Source of the DNA: Palsa-506 sp963836355
Lineage (GTDB): Bacteria > Actinomycetota > Actinomycetes > Streptosporangiales > Streptosporangiaceae
NCBI GenBank assembly: GCA_963836355.1
Contig: CAWIJO010000012.1
Span: 27,974 to 91,973 of the forward strand
DNA: 64,000 nucleotides
Direction of reading: 5' to 3'
Below are positions 1 to 9,914 of the stretch, piece by piece. Both the position numbers and the translations under genes were made by a program. Each line of letters opens with the position of its first letter. Position 1 is the first letter of the stretch. The notes under the pieces are model-generated. The model did no database searches. It was not told where the DNA came from and was given only the letters and a program-made list of their open reading frames with translations.

Positions 1-1
1 C

Positions 2-1174
2 AAGAACGCCGCCGCGCTCCTGGAGGCCGCCCGCCGGGCTCAGCCCGGCGAGGCATTCACCGCCGCGAGCCAGACGCTGACCCGGTCGGTCACCAAGTCC
101 GCCCGCAAGACATGGGCCGACGATCCCGGCTCCGGCAGGCGCCGCGACCTAGGCCTCGAAGACGATCACGCGTTCTGGGCCTGGGCCGCCGTCGAGGTCT
201 TCAGGCTCACAGGCTGCCGGATCGAGGAAGTCCTAGAGCTCAGCCACCACAGCCTGATCCAGTACCGGCTGCCGTCCACCGGCGAGATCGTCCCCCTGCT
301 GCAGATCATCCCCTCGAAGACAGATGAGGAGCGACTTCTGGTCGTGTCCCCGGAGCTGGCGGACGTCTTGTCAGCCATCATCCAGCGGATCCGCCAGCCC
401 GATGGGAGCGTCCCGCTCGTCCCCGTCTACGACCGCTACGAATGCGTATGGCGGCCGCCGTCGCCGGTCCTGTTCCAGCGCAGGTTCCCCAGCGAGTGCC
501 GGGCGATCAGCGACACCTCGCTCCGGGAAATGCTGGACGAAGCCCTTGCCCATACCGGCCTGAAGGACCTCGCCACGGGCCAGCCATTGCATTACACGCC
601 GCACGATTTCCGGAGAATCTTTATCACGGATGCCGTCATGAGCGGGCTGCCCCCGCATATTGCGCAGGTTATCGCGGGTCACAAGGATATTAACGTCACG
701 ATGGGCTACAAGGCCGTCTACCCTGACGAGGCCATCCATTCCCACCTGGCGTTCCTGGCCCGGCGGCGGGCAAAGCGGCCCACCGATGAATACCGGGTCC
801 CCAGCGAAGAAGAATGGCAGGAATTCCTCGGCCACTTCGAGCGCCGGAAAGTCGCAACCGGGATATGCGGGCGCGCATTCAGCACGCCCTGCATTCACGA
901 GCACGCTTGCCTGCGATGCAGCATGCACTGGCCAGATCCCGCCCAGCGGCACCGCATTGCCGAGATCCGCGACAACCTCACCGCCCGCATCGCCGAAGCC
1001 GAGCGCGAAGGCTGGCTCGGCGAAATAGAGGGACTCAAGATCAGCCTTGCCGGCGCCAGCGACAAGCTCGCCCAGATCGACCGCCGCTCCGGACACGACG
1101 GCCCGGTCGACCTGGGAACCGCCGCGATCCCCGTCGGCCCGCAGCAGGAAGACGCCACCCTCCATGACCACTGA
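2..1174 (+). CDS. Tyrosine recombinase (phage-type integrase), 5' end outside the window
   Basis: The reading frame is open from the first bases of the window, so only the catalytic part is visible. The tyrosine recombinase residues are in order: Arg in TGCRIEEVLEL, Lys in PSKTDEERLL, HDFRR for the H-x-x-R box, the GHKD box, and Tyr in MGYKAVYP as likely nucleophile. A Cys/His-rich tail (CIHEHACLRCSMHW) and a basic C-terminal helix region follow, as in actinobacterial integrases of this type. It cuts and rejoins DNA at attachment sites. The stop overlaps the ATG of the next gene, so the two look translationally coupled. Confidence 0.9.
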   Translation, partial: KNAAALLEAARRAQPGEAFTAASQTLTRSVTKSARKTWADDPGSGRRRDLGLEDDHAFWAWAAVEVFRLTGCRIEEVLELSHHSLIQYRLPSTGEIVPLLQIIPSKTDEERLLVVSPELADVLSAIIQRIRQPDGSVPLVPVYDRYECVWRPPSPVLFQRRFPSECRAISDTSLREMLDEALAHTGLKDLATGQPLHYTPHDFRRIFITDAVMSGLPPHIAQVIAGHKDINVTMGYKAVYPDEAIHSHLAFLARRRAKRPTDEYRVPSEEEWQEFLGHFERRKVATGICGRAFSTPCIHEHACLRCSMHWPDPAQRHRIAEIRDNLTARIAEAEREGWLGEIEGLKISLAGASDKLAQIDRRSGHDGPVDLGTAAIPVGPQQEDATLHDH

Positions 1175-1551
1175 CGAACTGACCGCGGCACTGAACGCCT
1201 GCGCCGCCGGACTCTACCCGCTCGAAGCCGGCGTCGGCCTGCTCATCGCCGAGGGCTCCTTCCTCCGCCGCGACGACTTCACCGGCCGCTTCATCGAGTA
1301 CGGAGCCAGCAGCGGAACCACGATGGCCGCCATCGACTGGGACGCCGTGATCACCGCCCTTCACGTCGGCGAACTTCCCTGCTCCGCAGGCGAACGGCGA
1401 GTCCTGATGCTGTCTGCCAGCCTCGCCGGCGGCATCCCCGGTCGACCTCCGCGACGCAGCGACCGGCCTTGACGACCGCAACATCCAGCGACTGGTCACC
1501 GCGATCCTGCACGCGTCCGGGAAACGTCCCGACCCCGAGAGATATCGATGA
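1164..1551 (+). pseudogene. Small integrase-associated protein, frameshifted
   Basis: It starts at an ATG overlapping the integrase stop (ATGACCACTGA). The first frame runs to 1472 (102 aa). Near position 1440 the sensible frame changes: VDLRDAATGLDDRN continues in another frame to a TGA at 1549-1551. One extra G in a CCCCGG context would explain the shift. The product is an uncharacterised partner of actinobacterial integrases. Its close coupling to the integrase suggests a role in recombination, which is inference. Confidence 0.55.
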
Positions 1552-1569
1552 TCATCTTTAGTTCAGAGA

Positions 1570-1835
1570 ATGCTGGTCGATCCCGAACTCGCCGACGTGC
1601 TCAGCGCGATCATCAGCCGGATCCGCGACAGCACCGGCGCAGTCCCCCCGGTGCCCGGCTACGACACGCACGAGAAAATCTGGATCCGCCCATGCCACTA
1701 CTGTTCCAGCGTGCGATCTCAGGCGAACGCCGTCCCATCAGCGACGGCTCCCTGCGGGACATCTTCCAAAGGGCACTGGTCACCGCCGGGATCCACGGTC
1801 ACGACGGCCAGCCACTGATCTTCAGAGAACTGAGG
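1570..1835 (+). pseudogene. Second integrase remnant, related to the integrase at the left edge
   Basis: The translation begins VDPELADVLSAIISRIRDS, close to SPELADVLSAIIQRIRQPD of the upstream integrase. It continues in a different frame as PLLFQRAISGERRPISDGS, matching VLFQRRFPSECRAISDTS. Similarity stops before the H-x-x-R box, so the catalytic C-terminus is gone. It is a frameshifted, truncated paralogue next to the intact one. Confidence 0.7.
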
Positions 1836-1914
1836 GCAGATGCGCCAGGGCCCGTCGGCCCAGTCGGCGAATACCTGCTCGGCCCGGGCCTGCCCGCGGC
1901 CCGAGCCGGTGCCG

Positions 1915-2223
1915 CTACATCGGGATGGCCTCGTAGATCTCGACGGACCCGCCGCCGGCCAGCACCGGGCAGCCCTTTGCCATCGCCGTCGCATCACCCA
2001 GCGAGCCGGCCGACACGATCGAGTAACCGCCCGCGCCCGACTTGCCCCCGTCGGCGACACCACCCGAACTTACCGTCGCGGAGTTACCGAACGGGTTCCC
2101 CATGTCGGCGACCGAGTCGCCGAGCGTGCCGAACCACGCCCCCCAGGCCTGCATCGCCTGTTCCTGCGCCGCCGGCGTCTCCGCCATCTGACCGCCGATG
2201 TAGACATACACGAACTTCGCCAT
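1915..2223 (-). CDS. YCII-related domain protein
   Basis: A 102-aa protein beginning MAKFVYVYIGG. It contains the WGAWFGTLG and DMGNPFG stretches and the short alpha/beta ferredoxin-like pattern of small YCII-related actinobacterial proteins. No catalytic role can be assigned. YCII proteins often sit near ECF sigma factors, but none is adjacent here. A second YCII protein at 16258 does have its sigma factor partner. The length is normal and the frame intact. Confidence 0.75.
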   Translation of the reverse strand: MAKFVYVYIGGQMAETPAAQEQAMQAWGAWFGTLGDSVADMGNPFGNSATVSSGGVADGGKSGAGGYSIVSAGSLGDATAMAKGCPVLAGGGSVEIYEAIPM

Positions 2224-3388
2224 CGAACTCTCCTCGCGCCTCGCCGGCCGGCACCTGCGACCGGAATATGAACCCTGACACTAAGTCCGACGGACGGGGC
2301 CGCCGCAAATCGACAGATCTACCCGGCGATCTTCATGCCGGACCCGCCCGCCGATCCAGGCCGGGGTCGGTGGTGGCACAGCCAGCGCGGCATCTGCGTG
2401 CTGGCAAGGTCGGCCGCGGCGAGCCGGGCGGCCGGCCTGCGGCAGCCTGCGAGTCGGCGCTTCGTCACGGCGGTCCTGGCGCCGGCCAGGCCGGTGGCCG
2501 GAGGCCGCTCACCTAGGCAAGGCCTTGACCCAGTCACGCCCCGCAGCCGGGCGGCGGGTATCGGCTACGTCGATAGACGGCACGCTGAGTTAGCAGAGTG
2601 CCCAGGAGAACGCGCACGGAGCCGTTCGGCGCGACTTCCCCGTGGAGATCCATGCGGTCGTGGCTCATCCATAACAGGAGTTCTGTGCAGAGCCGCGGGT
2701 GCTCGGCGGCGGTCCTGCCCGGCGCAGGCGAGATCTGGCACGGTCAGCCGGTCTGGAGCATGGGTACGGTTCCGTGCAAGGTCCCAATGTGCCTGCTCAA
2801 GGCCTACCCCACCTGCCTGACCTTTGGGTTCTGGCGGGCCGGGAGATCACCAGCTCCGGCCGGATGCAACCGGGCAGGGCATGCCACGCGTCAAGCTGCG
2901 CAGTAGCACCGGCATCGATCCGGCGCTGTTCAGCAGCTGGCTGCGCCAGCTCAGCGACAGGGCTGACCGAAACCGCGCGGCAGCCCTGAGCAGGCACCAG
3001 ATGACAAGAAGACCACAACAACTTCCACCCCCACTGCCGATCCTGTGGGCACTCCTGTGGGCCGGCACGCGTGGTGCCTTCCGCGGTCTTTGGCGACAGT
3101 GGAGCTAGCCGGATGACACAGGAGGGCAGATGCGATGGCTGTTACCCAGATTCTGGAGAGCCTCCCGGATACGCACGGCCGATGGCCGGGCGCCGACAGC
3201 GAGTGGCAGCCGTAGCCGTAGCCATCGGGCAGGGCACCGGCTGTGGGCCTTGCTGAACGCTCAGGCCCTGCTCAACGGCACGGCCGGAACCCGATGCGGC
3301 GTCGCCCTTATCGAGGATGACCGTCGGCGCATGGCCGCGCGGCGGGCGAAGTGACCGAAGGATGCGCCACGGCCGAGCTTCGCGCTTG
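2224..3388. other. Stretch without a recognisable gene
   Basis: Several open frames occur on both strands, but none shows a family I recognise, a convincing ribosome site or a continuous partner. It may contain decayed DNA between the integrase region and the NB-ARC pseudogene. Confidence 0.4.
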
Positions 3389-6040
3389 TCAGAGGCCCTG
3401 GGCGTCGAGCGTGTCCTGCACGAGCCGGGCGCCCCGATGTTCTGATAGATCTCCAGGGCTTGCCGCAGATACGCGGCAGCTTCAGCGGGGTCCCGGTGAA
3501 GAAGACTGCGGCCTATTCCTTCCAGCGCCGCCCGTGCTTGTTCACCCGGTGTGCCAAGCTCGCGAGCGATAGCGAGCGCCTCAGCGTGATGGCTTCGGGC
3601 CTCCAGGGCCGCCGAGGTTCGCAGCGATAGCTCGCCGAGGCTGTTCAGCGCCTTGGCCAGGCCGTGCCGGTCGCCCAGGTCGCGGAACAACTCGATGGCT
3701 TCGGCCAAGCAGGCAGTGGCGGCCGGATAGTCGCCGGTCAGCTGATGTGCCAGGCCGAGCTCGTCAAGGGCCCACGCCTGGCCGAGCCAGTCGCCGAGGT
3801 GATGGAACAGGTCCATGGCCTGGCGCTCGCAAGCAATGCGGCCGGGTAGTCCCCCGTCAGCCGCCGCACGGCGCCGAGTTCACACAGCGCGTCGGCCTCG
3901 TCGAAGGCCGAACCAACGCTCCGCGCCAGGGGCAGCGCCCGCTCGTAGCTGGCAGTGGCGGCCTGGTAGTCGCCGGTCAGCTGCTGCACCAGGCCCAGGT
4001 CGATGAGGGAGACGGCTTCTGCGAGCCGATCGCCCGCGTCGCGAGCCAGCGCCAGCGCCTGCCGGTGGCTCGCGGCCGCAGCCGGGTAATCCGCCATGTC
4101 CACCTGCACCAGGCCCAGGTGGTTGAGGGCGTAAGCCCGACCGGGAAGGTCGCCGAGCTCCCGGAACAGCTCGATTGCCTCGGCCAAGGTGGCGGTGGCG
4201 GCCTTGTAGTCACTGGTGAGCTGCTGCAGGAGACCCAGCTCATCGAGGCCGGCCTGGCCGGGCAGGTCCCCGGCCTCGCGTGCCGCGATGAGGGCCGTCT
4301 GGTATTGCTCCGCGGCCTGGTCCCAGTGGCCGCTGGCGCGCAGGAAGCCGCCCATCGCCGCAGCGATGGCGATGGCATGCACAGGCATCCTCTGGGTGGT
4401 GGCGTAGTTGACGGCAGCGTGCAAGTTGGGGCGCTCAGATTCAAGCCAGGCGGCCGCCTCGCTGGACGTGGCCAGCTGCGGAGCGCTAGCCGGCGGGCTG
4501 GCCGGCGGCAGGCGTCCGCCTGCGTTGGTCCAGGTGGCGATGTGCCGGCTAGCGGCCACGGCGACGTGAGCGTAGTAGTTCACCAGCCGACCGGCCGCAG
4601 CGTGTGAATCCGAGGTGTCGTCGGCGGCGGCGAGCGCGCGGGCGTATTCGCGCAGCAGGTAGCGGCCGGGCACCGGCTCGGTGATCAGATGATGGTCGTA
4701 GAGCTCATCGAGCTGACCGCGGGCGCTCTCCAGGCTGATGTCATCGAGGGCGGCCACAGCGTACGCGTCAATGTCCGCGCCAGGGTCAATCCGAGCCGGC
4801 GGAACAGCCGCTGCTGAGCCTCGCTGAGGTCGGCGTAGGACAGGTCGAACGCAGCCGCGACCGACAGGTTCTCCGCGCGCATGACGGCCAGCCGGTCGCG
4901 GGCCGCCGCGAGACCGGCAGCGAGTTCCGCACCGGTCCGGGCAGGATGATGCCGCAGCTGCCGGGCGAGCATCCCGATCACCCGCGGCAGGTACCCGCAC
5001 AGCGGGTTATCTCTCCGGCAGGGCCCGCTCCGGAGCCGAGGTCGGAACGATCGGCCAGCCGGGCCAGCAGCGCCACCGCCTCAGCGGGGGACAGGGTGCC
5101 GAGGCTGATCACTGCGCAGTCCTCTAGCGCGGTCAGCCGCCGGCGGCTGGTGATCAGGACCAGGCTGCCAGAGGTCCCCGGCAGCAGCGGCTGGACCTGC
5201 TCGTGCCCGGCCGCGTCATCCAGCAGCAAGAGGAACTTCTTACCCGCAATGTGATCACGCCACCGGCCTGCACGGGACTCCACCCCGGGCGGGATCTGCT
5301 GTACGGCGACGCCGGCCGTCAGGAACAAGCTCGCCAGCGCGTCAGCCGGGCTGACCGGCCGCTGGCCGGGGGTGTGTGCATGCAGCGGTAGGAAGAACTG
5401 CCCATCCGGGAAGTTCCCGGCCAGTCGGTGCGGCGTGCACCGCCAAGGTCGTCTTGCCGATGCCGGCCATCCCGTCAATTACGCAGACCCCCGGCGCCCC
5501 GCCGTCCGCAGCCACGCCCGCCAGTGTTCCCAGGAGCCGCGCCAGCTTGGACTCGCGGCCGGTGAAGCTGCCGATATCACGCGGCAGGCTCCGCGTGGCT
5601 GCTGCCGCAGACCCGCCGGCCGCTCCGTCAGGCCTGGCCGCCAGCACCTCCGCAGCCCCCGCCCGCCCACGCGCCGCCGCGACGGACAACACCCGTACCT
5701 GCCCGGACAGGCTGAGCGCATCAGCCAGCAGCACGGCGGTGTCCTTGCGCGCGGTGCGGTTGACACCTCGCTCCAGGTCACTGACCGACCTGGGGCTCAG
5801 GCCCGCAGCCTCGGCCAGCTCTTCCTGCGTCAGCCGGGCCTCGGTCCGGAACCGCCGCAGCAGCACGGCGAAACTCAGCCCAGCGTCCACCACCGCTTCC
5901 ACCGTCCTCACAAGACCGCCGTGGCCATGCAGTGCATCTCCCGAGCTTACGAGCCCAGTTGGGCCGCCCGCCAACCCTGGCCGCCGCGGCCCGGCGAACC
6001 CATTGAACCAACACCGAACTGGATGACCTGAAGGCTTCAC
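3389..6040 (-). pseudogene. XRE-type HTH / NB-ARC ATPase / TPR regulator, several frameshifts
   Basis: The N-terminus is an XRE helix-turn-helix (LLRRFRTEARLTQEELAEAAG, DLERG). A P-loop follows (GMAGIGKTTLAVHA), then a Walker B-like KKFLLLLDDA, and then repeated TPR units such as LDELGLAHQLTGDYPAATA. These parts lie in at least four frames, with shifts near 5450, 4980, 4790, 3810 and 3420. Intact relatives are STAND-type signal regulators of secondary metabolism or development. The original start was probably near 5911 (VRTVEAVVDAGLSF), since the upstream extension is atypical. The original stop is probably the TGA at 3389. Confidence 0.8.
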
Positions 6041-6190
6041 AACCGCTGGCCAGCCATATCCGAATTAGCGCCGCGCGGGCTGCGCGAAGACGATGTTGGC
6101 TTCCCGCCGCAGGCGGGTAGGTTCTGCCTGGTCAGGCCCCCTGTCAATGCCGCCGCGGGCATGCTCGCGGCCCGGGCGATACGGGGACGG

Positions 6191-7306
6191 ATGCCTGAAC
6201 CGCAGGCCAGCGGGTGGCCGGGAGTGATCCAGCCGATGCTCGCGGCGCTAGCCCGCGAACTGCCCGCCGACGAGGGTAACTGGGCTGCGGAAATGAAGTG
6301 GGACGGGATGCGGGCGATCGCCTACCTGCGCGGCAGCGGGGATCTGCGGCTGCGGTCACGCAGCGGGCGGGACGTCACCGGCGGTTACCCGGACCTGGCC
6401 GGGCTCGCGGCATCGGCCGGGAACCGCCAGCTGATCCTGGACGGGGAGATCGTCGCGTTGCGCGGCGGCGTGCCCAGCTTCCCGGACCTGCAGCGGCGGA
6501 TGGCGGCCCAGCGCCCGGGACCGCAGCTGACGAGCGCGGTGCCGGTGACCTACCTGCTGTTCGACGTCATGCACCTCGAGGGGCGGCTGCTGCTGCGCAC
6601 CCCGTACTGGCGGCGCCGTGAGCTGCTCGAAGGGCTCGGCCTGCAGGGCCCCAATTTCGACGTGCCGCCGGGCTTCCCCGGTGCCGGGCAGGCGGCCCTG
6701 GCCGTGAGCGGGCAGTACGGGCTGGAGGGAATCGTCCTCAAACGGCTCGCCTCGCCCTATGTACAGCGGCGCTCGCCGCTGTGGCGCAAGATCAAGCATC
6801 CCCGGTCGCAGCTGGCCGTGATCGGCGGATGGGTCACCGGGAGAGGCCACCGCGCCCCGCTGATCGGATCGCTGCTGCTCGGCGTCCACGGCACGGCCGG
6901 ACTGGAGTACTGCGGGCAGGCCGGCACGGGCTTCACCGACGCCGCCTTGCACGACCTGGCCCGCCGGCTGGCCGCCATCGATCGGCCGGGCAGCCCGTTC
7001 GCCACCGCGGTCCCGGCGGCGCAGGCCCGGCACGCGCACTGGGTGCGCCCGGTCCTCGTCGGCGAGGTGACCTTCGCCGAGTGGACTCCCGGCGGGCGGC
7101 TCAGGCACCCGGTCTGGCGAGGGCTGCGCACCGGCGCCGACCCGGCCAGCGTTCGCCGCGGCTCCTTAGCTCCCGGCACCCCCTGCTGCCCCGGCCGTGC
7201 GCGGATCGGCCAGCTACCGGCCGGCTCCGGGCGTGCCCGCCGTCCCGGCGTCGGCCGGCCCGGCCGTCGCGGCCTTGATCAATGCGGCGAGCCGGGACGC
7301 AGGTAA
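6191..7306 (+). CDS. ATP-dependent DNA ligase
   Basis: Ligase motif I, KWDGMRA, places the adenylated Lys near residue 36. Motif III is LDGEIVAL, motif IV EGIVLKR and motif V LWRKIKHP. The OB-fold region follows (VIGGWVTGRG, WVRPVLVGEVTFAEWT). It seals DNA nicks through an AMP-Lys intermediate, like LigC or the ligase domain of LigD. No polymerase or nuclease domain and no ku gene is adjacent, so it is a stand-alone ligase. I chose the ATG at 6191 over an in-frame start at 6161 because it begins the conserved MPEPQ..PMLA region. The last 40 or so residues are Arg/Gly/Pro-rich and atypical, so the tail may be altered. Confidence 0.85.
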   Translation: MPEPQASGWPGVIQPMLAALARELPADEGNWAAEMKWDGMRAIAYLRGSGDLRLRSRSGRDVTGGYPDLAGLAASAGNRQLILDGEIVALRGGVPSFPDLQRRMAAQRPGPQLTSAVPVTYLLFDVMHLEGRLLLRTPYWRRRELLEGLGLQGPNFDVPPGFPGAGQAALAVSGQYGLEGIVLKRLASPYVQRRSPLWRKIKHPRSQLAVIGGWVTGRGHRAPLIGSLLLGVHGTAGLEYCGQAGTGFTDAALHDLARRLAAIDRPGSPFATAVPAAQARHAHWVRPVLVGEVTFAEWTPGGRLRHPVWRGLRTGADPASVRRGSLAPGTPCCPGRARIGQLPAGSGRARRPGVGRPGRRGLDQCGEPGRR

Positions 7307-7315
7307 GGTTCCCGT

Positions 7316-7861
7316 ATGGCTGTCTCGTCGTCGATGGTCCCGCTTGGCACGCAGGCGCCCGACTTCACCCTCCCCGACACCAGCGGCACAATGACAGGCC
7401 GCGACGACTTCACCGCCGCGCCTGCATTGCTGGTCGCCTTCTTGTGCAACCACTGCCCCTACGTCCGCCATGTCGAGACCGCGCTGGGGACGCTGCTGTC
7501 GCACTACCCTGACCTGGCTGTCGTGGGCATCTGCACCAACGACGCTGATGCTTACCCCGACGACCGGCCGCACGAGCTTGCCGGGCAGGCCCGGCGTGCT
7601 GGCTGGAATTTCCCGTACCTGGCCGACGCCAACCAGAAGGTCGGCCGCGCCTACCACGCCGCCTGCACGCCGGACTTCTTCCTTTACGACAGCGCGCGCC
7701 GGCTGGCCTACCGCGGCGCTTTCGACCAGTCCACACCCGGTAACGGCAAGCCGGTCACCGGCGAGCTGCTCCGCGCGGCAATCGAGCTGACTCTGGCCGG
7801 CCAGCCGGTGCCCGAGCCGCACCGGCCCAGCATGGGCTGCTCAATCAAATGGCGGTCCTGA
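7316..7861 (+). CDS. AhpC/TSA-type thioredoxin-fold protein (redoxin)
   Basis: A 181-aa redoxin beginning near GTQAPDFTLPDTSG. The CNHCPY motif puts redox-active cysteines at about residues 44 and 47. The peroxiredoxin-like PYLADANQKVGRAY and the C-terminal GCSIKW common in this family follow. It probably reduces disulfides or peroxides in the cytoplasm, as no signal peptide is visible. It sits directly after the ligase gene in the same direction and may share a transcript. Confidence 0.85.
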   Translation: MAVSSSMVPLGTQAPDFTLPDTSGTMTGRDDFTAAPALLVAFLCNHCPYVRHVETALGTLLSHYPDLAVVGICTNDADAYPDDRPHELAGQARRAGWNFPYLADANQKVGRAYHAACTPDFFLYDSARRLAYRGAFDQSTPGNGKPVTGELLRAAIELTLAGQPVPEPHRPSMGCSIKWRS

Positions 7862-8057
7862 CCATCTTCATGACCGGCGCAGCCCGTCGCCAGGCCATTG
7901 ACCCGGCACCGCCTGTCACCATGTCCAAACGCCCGTGGGGTGCCAGAATCGGCCTGCTGCCAAGCCCCGGCGAACGCAATGCCGCCGTTATGGGCGGGGT
8001 GGCAGCGACAGGTGCTCTGCTGGCTACCTGGCCCGAAGGATCGTTATGGACCTACGG

Positions 8058-8669
8058 TCAATGCGGGCCGAGTGCCTGCGGTGGCGGCCAGTCGCCGGGC
8101 AGTTCGTTCAGCCGCCGGGCGTAGTCGCCAGGATCGAACTGCCGATGTTCCAGCACGGCCCGGTAAAGGTCGTCGCTGACCACGGCTGCGATCATGTGAA
8201 CGATGTTGTGCCAGTCGTAGCCGAGGGCGCTGAGCCGCCGCACCGTCTGCCATGTCTCGGGCGGGTCATCGGCCAGCAACTGGCTCGCGACAACCTGGTG
8301 CATCGCGATGTGGAGCCTCGGGCTGAACGGCTCACCGTCGATGATCATCTCTTCATCGCTGCGGAGCGCGTCTTCGAATTCTGTGTGCTGCGCCTCGATC
8401 AGGAGCGTGAGTTCGTTCTCGTTTGCAGGATCCAGTAGTTCGAGGTCGAGTCCCTGTGAGGTGCCATGCCCTCGGGGTATCGCCCACGATAGCCGGTCCG
8501 CCGGGTCCGGCTCGTCGCACCAGGAGCCGGTCGCCTCTCCGGCCTCCAGCATCGATTCATCCGCGGGCCGTGGCACAAAGCCGGGCGGTCTGCCGCGGCT
8601 TCCTGCCGAGCGCCGGACCGGCTGGCGGCGGGCGCGGCTGGGCGGACGCCCCCGGCTTCGCGGACTCAT
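8058..8669 (-). CDS. DUF1841 family protein
   Basis: The 203-aa product has a basic, proline-rich N-terminus. Its conserved core is LHIAMHQVVASQLL...DDPPETWQTVRRLSALGYDWHNIVHMIAAVVSDDLY, read here as separate blocks. This matches DUF1841, whose biochemical role is unknown. It is transcribed away from the VOC gene. The start is uncertain, because the first 40 or so residues are low-complexity and a later start is possible. Confidence 0.75.
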   Translation of the reverse strand: MSPRSRGRPPSRARRQPVRRSAGSRGRPPGFVPRPADESMLEAGEATGSWCDEPDPADRLSWAIPRGHGTSQGLDLELLDPANENELTLLIEAQHTEFEDALRSDEEMIIDGEPFSPRLHIAMHQVVASQLLADDPPETWQTVRRLSALGYDWHNIVHMIAAVVSDDLYRAVLEHRQFDPGDYARRLNELPGDWPPPQALGPH

Positions 8670-8763
8670 CGAACGATTATCCCAGCGTCAGGAGGACCAT
8701 GCCACTGCATAGCGGGGCTGCGACATGATGCCCAGATGGCCGGGTTCGGTAGCGTGACGGTTC

Positions 8764-9147
8764 ATGGACATGAAGCTTGAGGTCGTTCCCATCCCGGTGC
8801 GCAATGTCGATGCCGCGAAGGACTTCTACACCCAGCAGGTCGGCTTTAGCCTCGACCACGACGTCAGGCCGGGCGGGAACATGCGGGTGGTGCAGATGAC
8901 GCCACCTGGCTCGGCATGCTCTGTGGTGATCGGCGAGGGCCTGCCCCTGGGCGAACCCGGCTCGGTCAAGGGAGTCCAGCTCGTCGTCGAAGACCTCGAC
9001 GCTGTCCGCGGCGAACTCGCCGGCCGGGGCGTCGGCATCAGTGACGTGCAGCAGATGGGCCCCGAAGGCACGCCCGGCTCTCGCTACTGCTTCTTCGAAG
9101 ACCTGGACGGGAACATGTGGGCGATCCAGGAATACAAGCGCATGTAA
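8764..9147 (+). CDS. VOC superfamily (glyoxalase/dioxygenase-fold) protein
   Basis: A 127-aa protein with the beta-alpha-beta-beta-beta repeats of the vicinal oxygen chelate fold. Typical blocks are VPVRNVDAAKDFYTQQVGF, VQLVVEDLDAV and FFEDLDGNMWAIQEY. The family includes glyoxalases, extradiol dioxygenases and resistance proteins. The substrate cannot be read from sequence. The frame is intact and the length is that of a single-domain member. Confidence 0.85.
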   Translation: MDMKLEVVPIPVRNVDAAKDFYTQQVGFSLDHDVRPGGNMRVVQMTPPGSACSVVIGEGLPLGEPGSVKGVQLVVEDLDAVRGELAGRGVGISDVQQMGPEGTPGSRYCFFEDLDGNMWAIQEYKRM

Positions 9148-9189
9148 GCACAGCGATGGAACTCGTGGCTGTACCATCACATGCCCAGC

Positions 9190-9450
9190 GCTGCGTACGC
9201 CGGTGGAGGGCGGCAAGTCCGGCCGAGGGGGTCATCTGCGTCCGGGGCCATACGACTCGAGGCCGCGCCGGCGCACCTCGCGGACGTCGTCGATGCGATG
9301 TACTGCAGCGGTCCCGCCTGCCCGCACGACACGATGTCCGGCGCGATGTGCTCCAGCAGCCCGTCAAAGTCCTTCGCCGCAGTGAGGCTGGACCACTGCT
9401 CGTGCAGGGCTCGCACCTCGGCGGCAGAGACCCGGCTACCCGGTCGCGTC
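9190..9450 (-). pseudogene. SnoaL/NTF2-like remnant
   Basis: The translation AAEVRALHEQWSSLTAAKDFDGLLEHIAPDIVS is a typical start of a SnoaL-like small polyketide-cyclase-fold protein. After QYI the expected continuation (IDDVRE) is found in another frame, and then similarity is lost. It lies just downstream of a second NTF2-like gene on the same strand, so the pair may be a decayed tandem duplication. Confidence 0.55.
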
Positions 9451-9834
9451 AGCGAACGAATGGTGCTCATGGGTGACCGTCCAGCGGCCTTCGACCTTGC
9501 ACAGGCCGATGGTGAGCCGCAGCCGCTGCTCCGGCTTGCGCTCGAACTGCTCGGGCGTGCCGCACCGCAGCAACGCGAACGCAAACGCGACGTCCGCGCC
9601 GGCCGTGACATCCAGCGACTCGATCTCGAACACCGCGCCGGACGCCTGCCATTCGAAGAATCCCGGCCAGGTCTCACGGTAGGCGTCGATGCCGCGGACG
9701 CCGTGCTCGGGCGGCGGGACATCGAACATGACGACGCCGGTGGCGTGGTCGGCGAGCACGGTAGGCATGTCGCCATCGTGGACGGCGGTGGCCCGACGCT
9801 CGACCAGGTCGCGGATCTGCTGTTCGTCGTTGAT
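9436..9834 (-). CDS. NTF2/SnoaL-like protein, possibly with an ATC start
   Basis: The product reads NDEQQIRDLVERRATAVHDGD and continues through FALLRCGTPEQFERKPEQRLRLTIGLCKVEGRWTVTHEHHSF. This is the family of small NTF2-fold proteins related to SgcJ and YybH. A good ribosome site (GAGAGGA) lies six bases before an ATC codon at 9834-9832, exactly where relatives begin with ATG. The nearest standard in-frame start is a GTG at 9885. Either the start has mutated or the start is non-canonical. Confidence 0.6.
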   Translation of the reverse strand: MNDEQQIRDLVERRATAVHDGDMPTVLADHATGVVMFDVPPPEHGVRGIDAYRETWPGFFEWQASGAVFEIESLDVTAGADVAFAFALLRCGTPEQFERKPEQRLRLTIGLCKVEGRWTVTHEHHSFADATG

Positions 9835-9914
9835 GCCGGTTCCTCTCGTGGACGGTTCTTGCTGGTGGAACCCGGGCCGACGCACAAATTCATCGCGATC
9901 TGCAAGATAGACGC

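Noticed and set aside
2610..2640. Similarity to 52270-52300 (shared AGCCGTTCGGCGCG)
   Set aside because: The match is about 14 bases without extension, so it is likely chance.
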